NCBI RefSeq assembly: GCF_900115705.1
Contig: NZ_FOXL01000007.1
Location: 160,275-224,274, forward strand
Reading direction: 5' to 3'
DNA: 64,000 bases
From: Frateuria terrea
GTDB lineage: Bacteria > Pseudomonadota > Gammaproteobacteria > Xanthomonadales > Rhodanobacteraceae
A model generated the notes under the pieces. The model did not search any database, had not been told where the DNA came from, and saw nothing but the letters and a program-made list of their open reading frames with translations. Made by a program: the position numbers and the translations under genes. Below are positions 37,021 through 44,436 of the stretch, in pieces. Every line of letters starts with the position of its first letter. Within the stretch, counting starts at the first letter, position 1.

Positions 37021-37740
37021 TCATTGCCGCGCGCGTGCCAGGTAGACAGTCTGCGTGAAGGGCTGGCCGAGCAGCGGATTGTCGAACGTCACCGGCTCGG
37101 CCCAGGCTTCGGCGAACACGCCGGCCAGCCGCCCGGTGAAGGCGGGATCGGGACGCTCGTCGGACCACAGCCCGAAGATGCCGCCAGGTTTGAGATGCCG
37201 GCTCAGCGCCTGCAGGCCCTCGGGTCGGTAGAAGCTGCTGCTGCGTTCGTCCAGCAGCGCTTCGGGCGAGTGGTCGATGTCCAGCAGGATTGCGTCGAAC
37301 TTTCGCGCCGGCCGTTGCGGATCGAAACCTCCGCTCGACGCCGCGAGGGCAAAGAAGTCGTCCTGGACGAAACGGCAGCGCGGATCGCCGGTCAGCGCCG
37401 GCCCCAGCGGCAACAACCCGCTGCGGTGCCAGGCGATCACCGGATCGAGATACTCGACCACCGCCAGCGAGGCCACGCGCGCGTCCTCCAGCACCGTGCG
37501 CGCTGTGTAACCCAGGCCCAGCCCGCCCACCACCACGTCGAGCGTGTCGCCTGCCAGCGCCGCCAGCCCGAGCCGCGCCAGCGCCTCCTCCGACGCGGTA
37601 AACAGGCTGGACATCAGGTACTCGTCGCCGAGCTTGATCTCGTAGACCTCGCGCTTGAGCACCAGCTCCATGCGATGGCGCAGGCTGACCGGCCCGATCG
37701 GCGTGGGGCAGTAAGCAAGTTCTTCGAAGAGCGGATGCAT
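37021..37740 (-). CDS. Spermidine synthase-like methyltransferase-fold protein
   Basis: SAM/Rossmann-fold protein of 239 residues related to spermidine synthase. Motifs: VVVGGLGLGYTARTVLED (about 69-86, glycine-rich loop), LAVVEYLDPVIAWHRSG (about 93-108) with the acidic residue after the second strand, and FDAILLDIDHSPEALL (about 146-161). The last replaces the typical catalytic YD-D of true spermidine synthases, so polyamine synthesis is uncertain. Bacterial proteins of this kind are often annotated as spermidine synthase without proof. It starts MHPLFEELAYCPTPIG. Confidence 0.85.
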   Translation of the reverse strand: MHPLFEELAYCPTPIGPVSLRHRMELVLKREVYEIKLGDEYLMSSLFTASEEALARLGLAALAGDTLDVVVGGLGLGYTARTVLEDARVASLAVVEYLDPVIAWHRSGLLPLGPALTGDPRCRFVQDDFFALAASSGGFDPQRPARKFDAILLDIDHSPEALLDERSSSFYRPEGLQALSRHLKPGGIFGLWSDERPDPAFTGRLAGVFAEAWAEPVTFDNPLLGQPFTQTVYLARARQ

Positions 37741-38008
37741 GAAGGCGGCCGGCGCAAACGGGAGCGCTCGAGCATAAGGGATGGGGCTGCACGCCCTCGC
37801 AACGGGTGGCTGGCACGGGAACAGGGCTGGCTTCAGGCGAGCCTCATTTCACGCCTGGCCCATCAACTCATCGCCATGACTTAAAGAAAACAGGGTCAGA
37901 GTGGGCTGTCCTGACTGCTCCCTGCTGTGGGCAAGGGATCAGGTTCAGCAGCACCGGCCAGGAAGGGGCTCCAACGCCGCCCCTGCCATTGCGGAGGAGA
38001 ACACCTCA
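37741..38008. other. Gap containing a partial palindrome family member
   Basis: About 270 bases between divergent genes. From 37891 it holds CAGGGTCAGAGTGGGCTGTC, which matches one arm of the first palindrome family in this window without a complete partner arm. No gene is seen. Confidence 0.5.
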
Positions 38009-38926
38009 ATGAAAGCCATCACCGTGACCGATCAGGCGGCCGGAAAGGCCGGGATGAAACTGTCCGAACGACCCGAACCCACGGCAGCCATAAACGACGT
38101 CATCGTACGCATCCACGCCTCTGGATGGGTAGGGACCGAGCTGGAGTGGCCCTCGACCTGGACCGATCGCCGCGGCCGTGATCGAACGCCGTCGATCCCC
38201 GGCCACGAGGTGGCCGGGGTGGTCACCGCGCTCGGCTACGGCACGACAGGACTGTCGGTGGGACAGCGGGTGCTCGGTCTGGCGGACTGGTATCGCGACG
38301 GCACCCTGGCGGAGTACGTGGCGATCGAGGCCCGCAACCTTGCACCGCTGCCGGACGATGTCGACTTCACGATGGGGGCGAGCCTGCCGATCTCGGGACT
38401 GACCGCATGGCAAGGCCTGTTCCAGCACGGGCGCCTCAAGTCGGGCCAGCGCGTCCTCGCGCACGGTGCGGCGGGAGCCGTCGGCACGATGGTGACGCAA
38501 CTCGCACGCGAAGCTGGCGCCTACGTCATCGGCAGTGGGCGCGCTGCCGACCGCCAGAAGGCGCTCGACTTCGGCGCGCACGAGTTTGTCGACCTGGACA
38601 ACGACACGCTGGGAGACATCGGCGCGGTCGACCTGGTGTTCGACGTCATCGGCGGGGACATCGGCAAGCGCTCCGCGGAGCTCGTGAGCGCCGGGGGAAC
38701 GCTGGTGTCCGCGGTCGGCCCGGTCGAAGTCCCGCCCCGCGATGGCAAGGCGATCGACTTCGTCGTCGAGGCCGACCGCGCGCAATTGAACGAGATCGTC
38801 CAGCGCGTGCGCGACGGCCGGCTGCGGACGAACATCGGCAGCAACGCGACCCTCGACGATGCCATCGCCGCGTTCAATTCGACCAAGCGGAGCCGCGGGA
38901 AGACGGTCATCCACGTACGTCCGTGA
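38009..38926 (+). CDS. NADP-dependent quinone oxidoreductase-like (MDR) protein
   Basis: Medium-chain dehydrogenase/reductase of 305 residues. The N-terminal GroES-like domain runs to about 120 (PGHEVAGVVTALG), then the Rossmann domain with HGAAGAVGTMVTQLAREAGA (about 153-172) as the NADP loop. No structural zinc Cys cluster is visible, so it belongs to the zinc-less quinone oxidoreductase group. The substrate is unknown. Start ATG 38009 has GGAGGAGAAC upstream. A palindromic repeat begins 7 bases after its stop. Confidence 0.9.
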   Translation: MKAITVTDQAAGKAGMKLSERPEPTAAINDVIVRIHASGWVGTELEWPSTWTDRRGRDRTPSIPGHEVAGVVTALGYGTTGLSVGQRVLGLADWYRDGTLAEYVAIEARNLAPLPDDVDFTMGASLPISGLTAWQGLFQHGRLKSGQRVLAHGAAGAVGTMVTQLAREAGAYVIGSGRAADRQKALDFGAHEFVDLDNDTLGDIGAVDLVFDVIGGDIGKRSAELVSAGGTLVSAVGPVEVPPRDGKAIDFVVEADRAQLNEIVQRVRDGRLRTNIGSNATLDDAIAAFNSTKRSRGKTVIHVRP

Positions 38927-38933
38927 GGACACG

Positions 38934-38981
38934 AAAACAGGGGTCAGCGTCGGCTTTGAAAGTCCACTCTGCCCCTGTTTT
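38934..38981. repeat. Palindrome, family 1 (GGGTCAG type)
   Basis: Outer arms AAAACAGGGG (38934-38943) and CCCCTGTTTT (38972-38981) pair perfectly over 10 bp; inside, TCAGCGTC pairs loosely with CACTCTG. It lies right after the oxidoreductase stop and could also terminate transcription. Confidence 0.75.
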
Positions 38982-39106
38982 GTTCGCAAGCCGCTCGACA
39001 TCAACACAAGGCCTTTGGCCCCCGAAGCAACCGGTGAGGATCCATTTCAGTGAAAAGTGCGGACAGAGGCTGCTCCCCCAAATAAAGTGAGCCTGACCCT
39101 GTTAGC

Positions 39107-39136
39107 TAATGCGAGCTTAGAAAAGGGGCTCTGACC
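39107..39136. repeat. Partial palindrome, family 1
   Basis: A fragment of the GGGTCAG family: GGGGCTCTGACCCC at 39124-39137 and a related arm, CCTGACCCTG, at 39092-39101. The copy looks decayed. Confidence 0.5.
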
Positions 39137-39157
39137 CCGTTGTTCCGCCGTCAGCTC

Positions 39158-40048
39158 TCAGCCTTCCAGCAGTCGCTCCACGTCGGCATCCTTTTGCGCC
39201 CACACCGCGTTGATCCAGGCCTGGAAGCGCTCGCGGAAGGCAGGGTCGTTCCCGTAGTCGCCGCGCAGGGCCGGCTCGATGGGACGCTGGCGCACCAGCA
39301 CACGGATGTCGCGGATGCGGCCGGCGATCAGGTCCATCATCGAGCCGGCGCCGCCGGCATAGACGAGAGTGACGTCCAGGATGGCGTGCAGGCCCTCGCC
39401 CATCGCGTCGAGCACGAAGGCCACGCCGCCGGCGCGCGGACGCAGCAGATGGCGGTAGGGAGAACCCTGCGCCGCGTGCTTGGCGCGGGTGAACCGCGTG
39501 CCCTCGACGAAGTTCATCACCGACACCGGCATGTGGCGGAACTTCTCGCAGGCGCGGCGGGTGGTCTCGCGATCCTTGCCGGCCAGTTCGGGGTGCCTGG
39601 CCAGCTGCTCGCGCGAGTGACGCTTCATGAAGGGGAAATCCAGTGCCCACCACGCCGGCCCCAGCAGCGGCACCCAGATCAACTGGCTCTTGAGGAAGAA
39701 GCGCAGGAACGGGATGCGGCGGTTGAAGGTCTTCTGCAGCACGGGGATGTCCACCCAGCTCTGGTGATTGCACAGCACCAGGTAGTTGCCGTCCGGCCGC
39801 AGCCCCGCCAGCCCCTCGATCCGCCAGCGCGTGCGCGTGAACAGATCGAACAACACGCCGTTGACCCCGATCCAGCTCTCCGCGATCGCCACCAGCGCAC
39901 GCGACAGCGCCACACGCGCGCCGCGCCATGGCAACACGAGCTTGACCAGGGTGAGCGCGAACAGCACCGCCACATGCGCCACCGTGTTGGCGGCAAGCAA
40001 GAGCATGGCAAGCGGGACGCGCAGCGGTGTGGGTAGCGAGGCGAACAT
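39158..40048 (-). CDS. LPLAT-family acyltransferase
   Basis: Membrane acyltransferase of 296 residues like the YihG/PlsC group. A hydrophobic N-terminal segment (about 10-40) precedes the catalytic HX4D motif NHQSWVDIP (about 93-101), and the substrate motif FVEGTRF (about 165-171) follows. These enzymes move acyl chains to lysophospholipid or a related acceptor. YihG-type proteins sit at the membrane. Start ATG 40048 (MFASLPTPLRVPL); the upstream frame is not conserved. It is one of the few ordinary genes in the repeat-rich stretch. Confidence 0.9.
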   Translation of the reverse strand: MFASLPTPLRVPLAMLLLAANTVAHVAVLFALTLVKLVLPWRGARVALSRALVAIAESWIGVNGVLFDLFTRTRWRIEGLAGLRPDGNYLVLCNHQSWVDIPVLQKTFNRRIPFLRFFLKSQLIWVPLLGPAWWALDFPFMKRHSREQLARHPELAGKDRETTRRACEKFRHMPVSVMNFVEGTRFTRAKHAAQGSPYRHLLRPRAGGVAFVLDAMGEGLHAILDVTLVYAGGAGSMMDLIAGRIRDIRVLVRQRPIEPALRGDYGNDPAFRERFQAWINAVWAQKDADVERLLEG

Positions 40049-40247
40049 CGGGCTGGACCGTCGTGGGGCGCTGTAGCGTAGCGCGCGGCTGCCGCGGTCG
40101 CCTGGCCAAAGCTGGGTGTTCTCATCCGCCCCGCCCATAGGCCACCACGCCCCAGCTAGCTTGCGGTGGGTGAGCCGGACGCCGCTAGCTAGCGATCAGT
40201 CCCTTGGAACGTCCTGCGCCGACTCCTGCCCGTATACCGAACCCGAA

Positions 40248-40294
40248 CGGGGTCAGGTTTGCTTCCATTGGCCAGAGAAGTGAACCTGACGCCG
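40248..40294. repeat. Palindrome, family 1
   Basis: CGGGGTCAGGTTTGCTTC (40248-40265) pairs with GAAGTGAACCTGACGCCG (40277-40294) with few mismatches. It lies in the divergent gap between the acyltransferase and the YdeI-like gene. Confidence 0.75.
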
Positions 40295-40338
40295 TGGACG
40301 AGTGCGAACTCCCACCCGTCATGCCCTTGGAACCCTCC

Positions 40339-40907
40339 ATGACTGATCCGGCCCTGACCTTCAAGACACAAGCCGAGTGGGACGCCTGGCTTGAGCTCAA
40401 CGGAAGTGCGGCCCCGGGGGTGTGGCTGCGCCTTGCCAAGAAGACGGCCGCACAACCGACCGTGTCCTATGCCGAGGCACTGGAGAGCGCGCTTTGTCAC
40501 GGCTGGGTGGACGGCCAGAAGCAGGCGGAGAGCGAGCACCATTGGCTCCAACGTTTCACGCCCAGGACCGCCAGGAGCCCCTGGTCCAGGATCAACACGG
40601 CCAAGGCCGAAGCCCTGATCGCGGCGGGACGGATGCGCCCTGCGGGGCTCCGCGAGATCGACCGGGCCAAGCAGGACGGGCGCTGGGAAGCGGCGTACTC
40701 GTCCGCAGCCGATCCACCGTCCCCGACGACTTCCAACAGGCGCTCGACGCCAACGCGAAGGCCAAGGCGTTCTTCGCGACACTCGACAGCCAGAATCGAT
40801 TTTCCGTGCTGTACCGGATCCAGAACGTCAAGAAGGCGGACACCCGGGCCAGGAAGATCGCCCAGTTCGTCGAAATGCTGGGCAGGGGACAGAAGCTTCG
40901 CGGTTAA
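40339..40907 (+). pseudogene. YdeI/OmpD-associated-like gene, frameshifted
   Basis: The N-terminal part (MTDPALTFKTQAEWDAWLEL to about 40710) and the C-terminal part (TVPDDFQQALDANAKAKAFF to GQKLRG, 40710-40907) are in different frames. Read together they make a complete YdeI-like protein with the usual order: substrate-binding N-half with ALESALCHGWVDGQ, then the FATLDSQNRFSVLYRI block and the RARKIAQFVEMLGRG end. A single-base shift near 40710 breaks the gene. It may be a sequencing error or a true disruption; the downstream partial copy at 41.84 kb favours local rearrangement. Confidence 0.75.
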
Positions 40908-40976
40908 TTCGCTCCATTCCCTCTGGAGGCCATGAGGTCATGGGAAAACGGGTTCGCGGGGAAACGGGATCTGGCT
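40831..40976 (+). repeat. Duplicated segment, copy A (YdeI 3' end)
   Basis: This 146-base stretch covers the last codons of the YdeI-like gene, its stop and about 70 bases downstream. It recurs at 41840-41975 with one 10-base deletion and few changes, where no N-terminal part is present. Confidence 0.85.
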
Positions 40977-40984
40977 GAAACAAC

Positions 40985-41050
40985 AAAAGGGGACGTGGCA
41001 AATTAACTGTGGCGAGGCGGCCGGAGCCCACATTTAATTAGCACGTCCCC
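40985..41050. repeat. Palindrome, family 2 (GGGGACGTGGC type)
   Basis: Arms AAAAGGGGACGTGGCAAATT (from 40985) and TTTAATTAGCACGTCCCC (41033-41050) pair over most of their length around a GC-rich centre. A near-identical copy is at 43203-43268 and half copies lie at 42016 and 42078. Confidence 0.85.
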
Positions 41051-41141
41051 TATATTTCGGTAATGCCCTCCTCCCCTTTATTGGATTAAGACGGCCTTAA
41101 TTCCCCAATCCACTTCATTCCGGATCACCCGTTACCGGATT

Positions 41142-41477
41142 CTACCCGGCATCGACTTCCCTCTCGGCCTGCTCCTTCTCCAAACGCCTCCTCTCAGCTT
41201 CCTCACCGCGCAGGATCATCTCTCGATGCTTCTCGACCTGCTCTGGCGTCATTAGATGTTCTTTTGAGTCGAGATTGTCCTTGGCCATTTTGCCAGCCAC
41301 CTCAGGAGCCCGCTTAACGGCTTCCACACCGAGCTCGACCGCTAACATTCCTACATTTGCAGCCGTCTTCCCGATCAGCTTCGACACAGAGGAAAGCTTA
41401 TCGCTCTTATCGCCGAAAGCAAACCCATCCCTCACTTCACCGAGGGCATCTTTTAATTTGAAATAGGGGAGTTTCAT
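41142..41477 (-). CDS. Small charged protein of unknown function
   Basis: Protein of 111 residues, first helix KLPYFKLKDALGEVRDGFAF, then a small hydrophobic middle (TAANVGMLAVELGVEAVKRA) and a strongly charged coiled-coil-like end (EQVEKHREMILRGEEAERRR). It starts at 41477, directly after the stop of a 56-residue gene. Its composition and lower GC than neighbouring genes suggest foreign origin. I do not recognise a family; a phage or defence accessory protein is possible. Confidence 0.65.
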   Translation of the reverse strand: MKLPYFKLKDALGEVRDGFAFGDKSDKLSSVSKLIGKTAANVGMLAVELGVEAVKRAPEVAGKMAKDNLDSKEHLMTPEQVEKHREMILRGEEAERRRLEKEQAEREVDAG

Positions 41478-41648
41478 TTATTTCTTCTCCACCCTTTTTA
41501 AATTAAAGTCGTACCCGGGCCTATCCTTTCGGCCCTGTGCCTCCGCGATTCGGATCGCCGCGTGCTCGGTCTCGCACTCCGCCGTCTTCGAGAACGAAGC
41601 GGACGCATTCGCTTTCCTCATTTCATAGTGCACTACATACTTCGACAT
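41478..41648 (-). CDS. Small basic protein of unknown function
   Basis: Gene of 56 codons (MSKYVVHYEMRKANASASFS, ending FNLKRVEKK). It abuts the next gene: TAA is followed at once by its ATG, and GGAG lies at the end of this gene as the ribosome binding site for the partner. The pairing marks a two-gene operon. No family recognised. Too short for routine gene calling. Confidence 0.6.
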   Translation of the reverse strand: MSKYVVHYEMRKANASASFSKTAECETEHAAIRIAEAQGRKDRPGYDFNLKRVEKK

Positions 41649-41839
41649 CGTAAAACCCCCTGTTTTACTTACTTCACTGCGGTCCTGACCTAGTTAGCAC
41701 GCCAACTCATACTTACCAACGTGGCAGCAGAGTGAACCTAGCCCCGCTAGCTGTTCCTGTTGCTGGCGAGCACCGCGCGGACGTGGGCCTCGAAGGGATA
41801 ACATCAGGTCCTAAGAAGGAGCTCTGACCTCGTTAGTCG

Positions 41840-41975
41840 AGAAGGCGGACACCCGGGCCAGGAAGATCGCCCAGTTCGTCGAAATGCTGGGCAGGGGACA
41901 GAAGCTTCGCGGTTAATTCGCTCCATTCCCTCTGGAGGCCATGAGGTGATGGGACCGGGGAAACGGGATCTGGCT
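41840..41975 (+). repeat. Duplicated segment, copy B
   Basis: Second copy of the YdeI-like gene end and flank (see 40831-40976), 136 bases with a 10-base deletion near its right end. Without a start or N-terminal part it cannot be expressed as a gene. Confidence 0.85.
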
Positions 41976-41980
41976 AGGTC

Positions 41981-42103
41981 TGCTCTCTCTCGGACACCAC
42001 GTCCCGTTCGTCCCATTTAATTTGCCACGTCCCCTTTTACCTTGCTCTCTCTCGGACACCACGTCCCGTTTGTTCCATTTAATTTGCCACGTCCCCTTTA
42101 CCT
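41981..42103. repeat. 62-base tandem repeat with family 2 half-palindromes
   Basis: Two copies with a 62-base period (start 41981 and 42043), each holding TGCTCTCTCTCGGACACCAC and ending in a half palindrome TTTAATTTGCCACGTCCCC (42016 and 42078). Confidence 0.85.
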
Positions 42104-42168
42104 CGAACCGGTTACGATCAGAGAGCAACAACTGGCCTAACGGCGCGTAATTGGGGCAGCCCAAAACA

Positions 42169-42206
42169 AGGGTCAGAGTCGACTTTTTAAAAGTGCACTC
42201 TGAACC
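42169..42206. repeat. Palindrome, family 1
   Basis: GGGTCAGAGTCGACTTTT (from 42169) faces AAAAGTGCACTCTGAACCC (to 42206). It ends 17 bases before the stop of the BRCT gene. Confidence 0.8.
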
Positions 42207-42222
42207 CGGCTTTCGCCTTTAT

Positions 42223-43116
42223 TCACGCATAGTCGAGAGCGGCGTCGTGGAAGTCGACCTCGTGAACAATCGCCACCCGAACACCTGCCTTCCTTAGCTC
42301 AACCGCTTTCTCGACCTTGCGTCCGTAGCATGCATACGCCCAGCAGGGGTTACCTTCGGACCCGATCACAAGGTAGTTCACCTTCTTCGAGGGAGATGCG
42401 TAGGTCTTGCCACCTAGCGAAGTCACTTTCGCTTCAAGCTGTGCGCGGGACATACGCGCCGAGGCCCCGGTGAAGCAGAACCCGTGGCCCTCGAAAACGA
42501 TCTCGGGGTTCACTGCGCAGAGTCCAACGATCGACCCTTCCTGGCATATCGGGGCACTAGTAATCGTCCGCCCATCCTGCAGTGCAACGAACTCAGAAAA
42601 GAATGACAACAGCGTCTTGTGCTCCAATTCGTCGATCTTCCCGTCGGCAAGAACCGCAGTGATCAGGCTGCCAATTTCATCGAACGGCCAGCAGGATCTC
42701 AGATGCTGGCGCTGTTCCATCCAATCAGACAGGCCTCGCAGCTCAGCTTCCGAAATGCGGGCATCAGCGATGACGCCACCAAGAACCGCATGGAGCCGCT
42801 GAAGGTCAGCGCTTACCCGGTCGAAAAACTCTTCCGAGCGCAGGCGACCGCACAACCAAACGATGTCCTCCCGTTCCTCTTGGGAGAGAACTCGGCCCGC
42901 CATTGCGGACATAACGGCGGGGACCAGCTCATTGAACGGGTGTCGGTCTCGCAGCTCCCGGTGCTCTGCTAGCCAGAGGTCCAGGTAATCAAGCTCAGTT
43001 CCATTGATCAGCCCGTCTATCGCAATCCCCTCCACGATTCCCAGGAGAGAGTTGATCGCCTTGGCTAGACGCGCGCGCCCCGTGTACTTGGCATAGCGGA
43101 GGTGATCCGGATGCAT
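42223..43116 (-). CDS. TerB-like and BRCT-domain protein
   Basis: Protein of 297 residues. The N-terminal 200 residues are helical and carry two similar units (LLGIVEGIAIDGLINGTELD near 23 and VLGGVIADARISEAELRGL near 109) and a third near 155 (LITAVLADGKIDELEHKTLL), resembling the TerB-like calcium- or metal-binding fold. The C-terminal domain (about 205-290) is a BRCT domain like that of NAD-dependent DNA ligase: FEGHGFCFTGASARMSRAQL, VTSLGGKTYASPSKKVNYLV. Such fusions appear in DNA-repair or defence-linked proteins. AGGGGG precedes ATG 43116. Function unknown, domain calls fairly sure. Confidence 0.82.
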   Translation of the reverse strand: MHPDHLRYAKYTGRARLAKAINSLLGIVEGIAIDGLINGTELDYLDLWLAEHRELRDRHPFNELVPAVMSAMAGRVLSQEEREDIVWLCGRLRSEEFFDRVSADLQRLHAVLGGVIADARISEAELRGLSDWMEQRQHLRSCWPFDEIGSLITAVLADGKIDELEHKTLLSFFSEFVALQDGRTITSAPICQEGSIVGLCAVNPEIVFEGHGFCFTGASARMSRAQLEAKVTSLGGKTYASPSKKVNYLVIGSEGNPCWAYACYGRKVEKAVELRKAGVRVAIVHEVDFHDAALDYA

Positions 43117-43162
43117 ATTTGTCCCCCTGTCCATCCTCTGAGTGCGACAAAAAGCGAAAACG

Positions 43163-43199
43163 GCGGTCAGTCGAGCTTTTAAAAGCGTACTCCGGTCCC
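43163..43199. repeat. Palindrome, family 1 (decayed)
   Basis: GCGGTCAGTCGAGCTTTT faces AAAAGCGTACTCCGGTCC around 43181. Mismatches are more frequent than in other copies. Confidence 0.6.
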
Positions 43200-43202
43200 A
43201 AA

Positions 43203-43268
43203 AAAAGGGGACGTGGCAAATTAACTACAGTGGCCGAGGCCCACATTTAATTAGCCATGTCCCCTTTT
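43203..43268. repeat. Palindrome, family 2, inside the end of a TIR gene remnant
   Basis: Arms AAAAGGGGACGTGGCAAATT (from 43203) and TTTAATTAGCCATGTCCCC (from 43246) with TTTT to 43268. On the minus strand, its right arm supplies the last codons and stop (TAA) of the TIR remnant. Confidence 0.85.
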
Positions 43269-43491
43269 ATTGCCGTGACGATAGCGATTACAGCTTGAGC
43301 GGAGTTGAGCTTGTCTTCTATGTCGGTAAGCCAATCGGTCCCCGCGGGCATGGACCCGGGGAGCTAGTGCAGAAAACACTAACCCCGTTTGCGAAGACCT
43401 TCTCAATCTCCGCCTTCACTGCGTTTGCAAATTCACCATCGCTAGTCGCGTGGCTTATGAATAGCCTCGGCTTCTGGATCTCGTGATCCAT
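43247..43491 (-). pseudogene. TIR-domain gene remnant, frameshifted and truncated
   Basis: The reading frame from ATG 43491 gives MDHEIQKPRLFISHATSDGE and VSVFCTSSPGP, the first half of a TIR domain. A one-base loss near 43356 shifts the frame; the next part, MPAGTDWLTDIEDKLNSAQA and VIAIVTAIK, is the expected continuation in the other frame. It ends in KGDMAN and stops, because the sequence from about 43268 to 43249 is the right arm of a family 2 palindrome. The rest of the protein (TIR second half and any effector) is missing. The element probably replaced the 3' end. Confidence 0.75.
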
Positions 43492-43627
43492 AGTTCCCCT
43501 CTTTATTAAGAAGACAAATAACGGGGGCCAGAGCGCAACTCGTTTTGGAAGCAATCCGACTTTTTTCTTTGCTCCCAGTTTTCGTAACGAGGACTCCTTA
43601 CGCTCAAGGCTCACTAATGGCGCACAG

Positions 43628-44338
43628 TCATTCGCTTAGATTAAGGGACACGAGCTCCGCGAGCTTCGCAGCAATCTCCGCCATTGATTCTTCTGCGGTA
43701 CTTAGACCGCTGCGCGAGCCAAGGAGCGGGCTGACGTCGCGAAGAGCCTCATAGGTCGTGTTGTGCACGACGGGAACGAGCTGATCTCGCGCTAGCAACG
43801 CCGAAAGCTCTTTGTCGGCGATGCCCTCCTGAGGCAGGCGGCGCAGCAGGGCTGGAGTCACCAGCACGAGGCCGATTTTCGAGTTTGCCAAGCCCTTGTC
43901 GATTGCGCGCATCAAGGGTAGGCCCAGAAGAACGTCCTTCTCGCTGAACCAAACAGAGACCCCGCGCGCCACAAGCAAATCGTGTAGTTCCTTCGCGGCG
44001 CCCTGCCGGTCATCCCAAGCATGGCAAAGGAAGACGTCCCGGAGGTCAGGCAACGTCGCTCGGTTCTCGAATGTGCGGCGGATGGGCGTGAGCGCCTGCA
44101 CCTGGGCGACCGTGTAAGACACAGACGAACCAGCTCGCGACCAGCGCGGCCTTGCGCTGCTGGACCCGCCGCTGCCGCTACGGCCACCGCTACCGCCTCC
44201 AAAAGAAGTGTGTGATGGGTACGAGTAGTCCGAATATGACCTACCACCATAGCCGCTACTTCGGTAACGGCATGCCGGACAGGCTGCGGCCGCCGCCGCT
44301 GAGCTATGTCCACGTACTGGCGCTGTACACCTAGCCAT
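43628..44338 (-). CDS. TIR-domain protein with Gly/Ser/Tyr-rich N-terminus
   Basis: Protein of 236 residues. Residues 1-65 are low-complexity (SSGYGGRSYSDYSYPSHT) and include CPAC, possibly a zinc ribbon or anchor. The TIR domain spans about 101-236: DVFLCHAWDDRQGAAKELHD, then VSVWFSEKDVLLGLPLMR with Glu133 in the place of the catalytic NADase Glu of TIR enzymes, and GLVLVTPALLRRLPQEG. Such TIR proteins often work in anti-phage defence by degrading NAD, but no partner gene is adjacent. ATG 44338 behind AGAGGG was preferred to TTG 44362. Neighbouring TIR remnant shows the locus once had two. Confidence 0.82.
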   Translation of the reverse strand: MARCTAPVRGHSSAAAAAACPACRYRSSGYGGRSYSDYSYPSHTSFGGGSGGRSGSGGSSSARPRWSRAGSSVSYTVAQVQALTPIRRTFENRATLPDLRDVFLCHAWDDRQGAAKELHDLLVARGVSVWFSEKDVLLGLPLMRAIDKGLANSKIGLVLVTPALLRRLPQEGIADKELSALLARDQLVPVVHNTTYEALRDVSPLLGSRSGLSTAEESMAEIAAKLAELVSLNLSE

Positions 44339-44389
44339 TTCAAAGTCCCTCTTGATGTGCAATTAGGTTGTTAACCAACCAGCGTGTAC

Positions 44390-44414
44390 AAAAAAGGCGG
44401 CATTACTGCCGCCT
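44390..44414 (-). terminator. Rho-independent terminator of the split reductase operon
   Basis: On the minus strand AGGCGGCA GTAA TGCCGCCT is followed by TTTTT, an 8-bp stem with a short loop and T-tract, 23 bases after the stop of the TSCPD subunit gene. Confidence 0.85.
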
Positions 44415-44436
44415 CGCTTGCTTCGCGGAAGCTATC

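Larger units (their letters stand above)
41649..42222. repeat. Repeat-rich intergenic stretch
   Basis: About 570 bases with no gene. It holds partial palindromes near 41715 and 41815, a copy of the YdeI gene end (41840-41975), a 62-base tandem repeat (41981-42103) and a complete family 1 palindrome (42169-42206). It is built almost entirely from repeated pieces. Confidence 0.7.
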
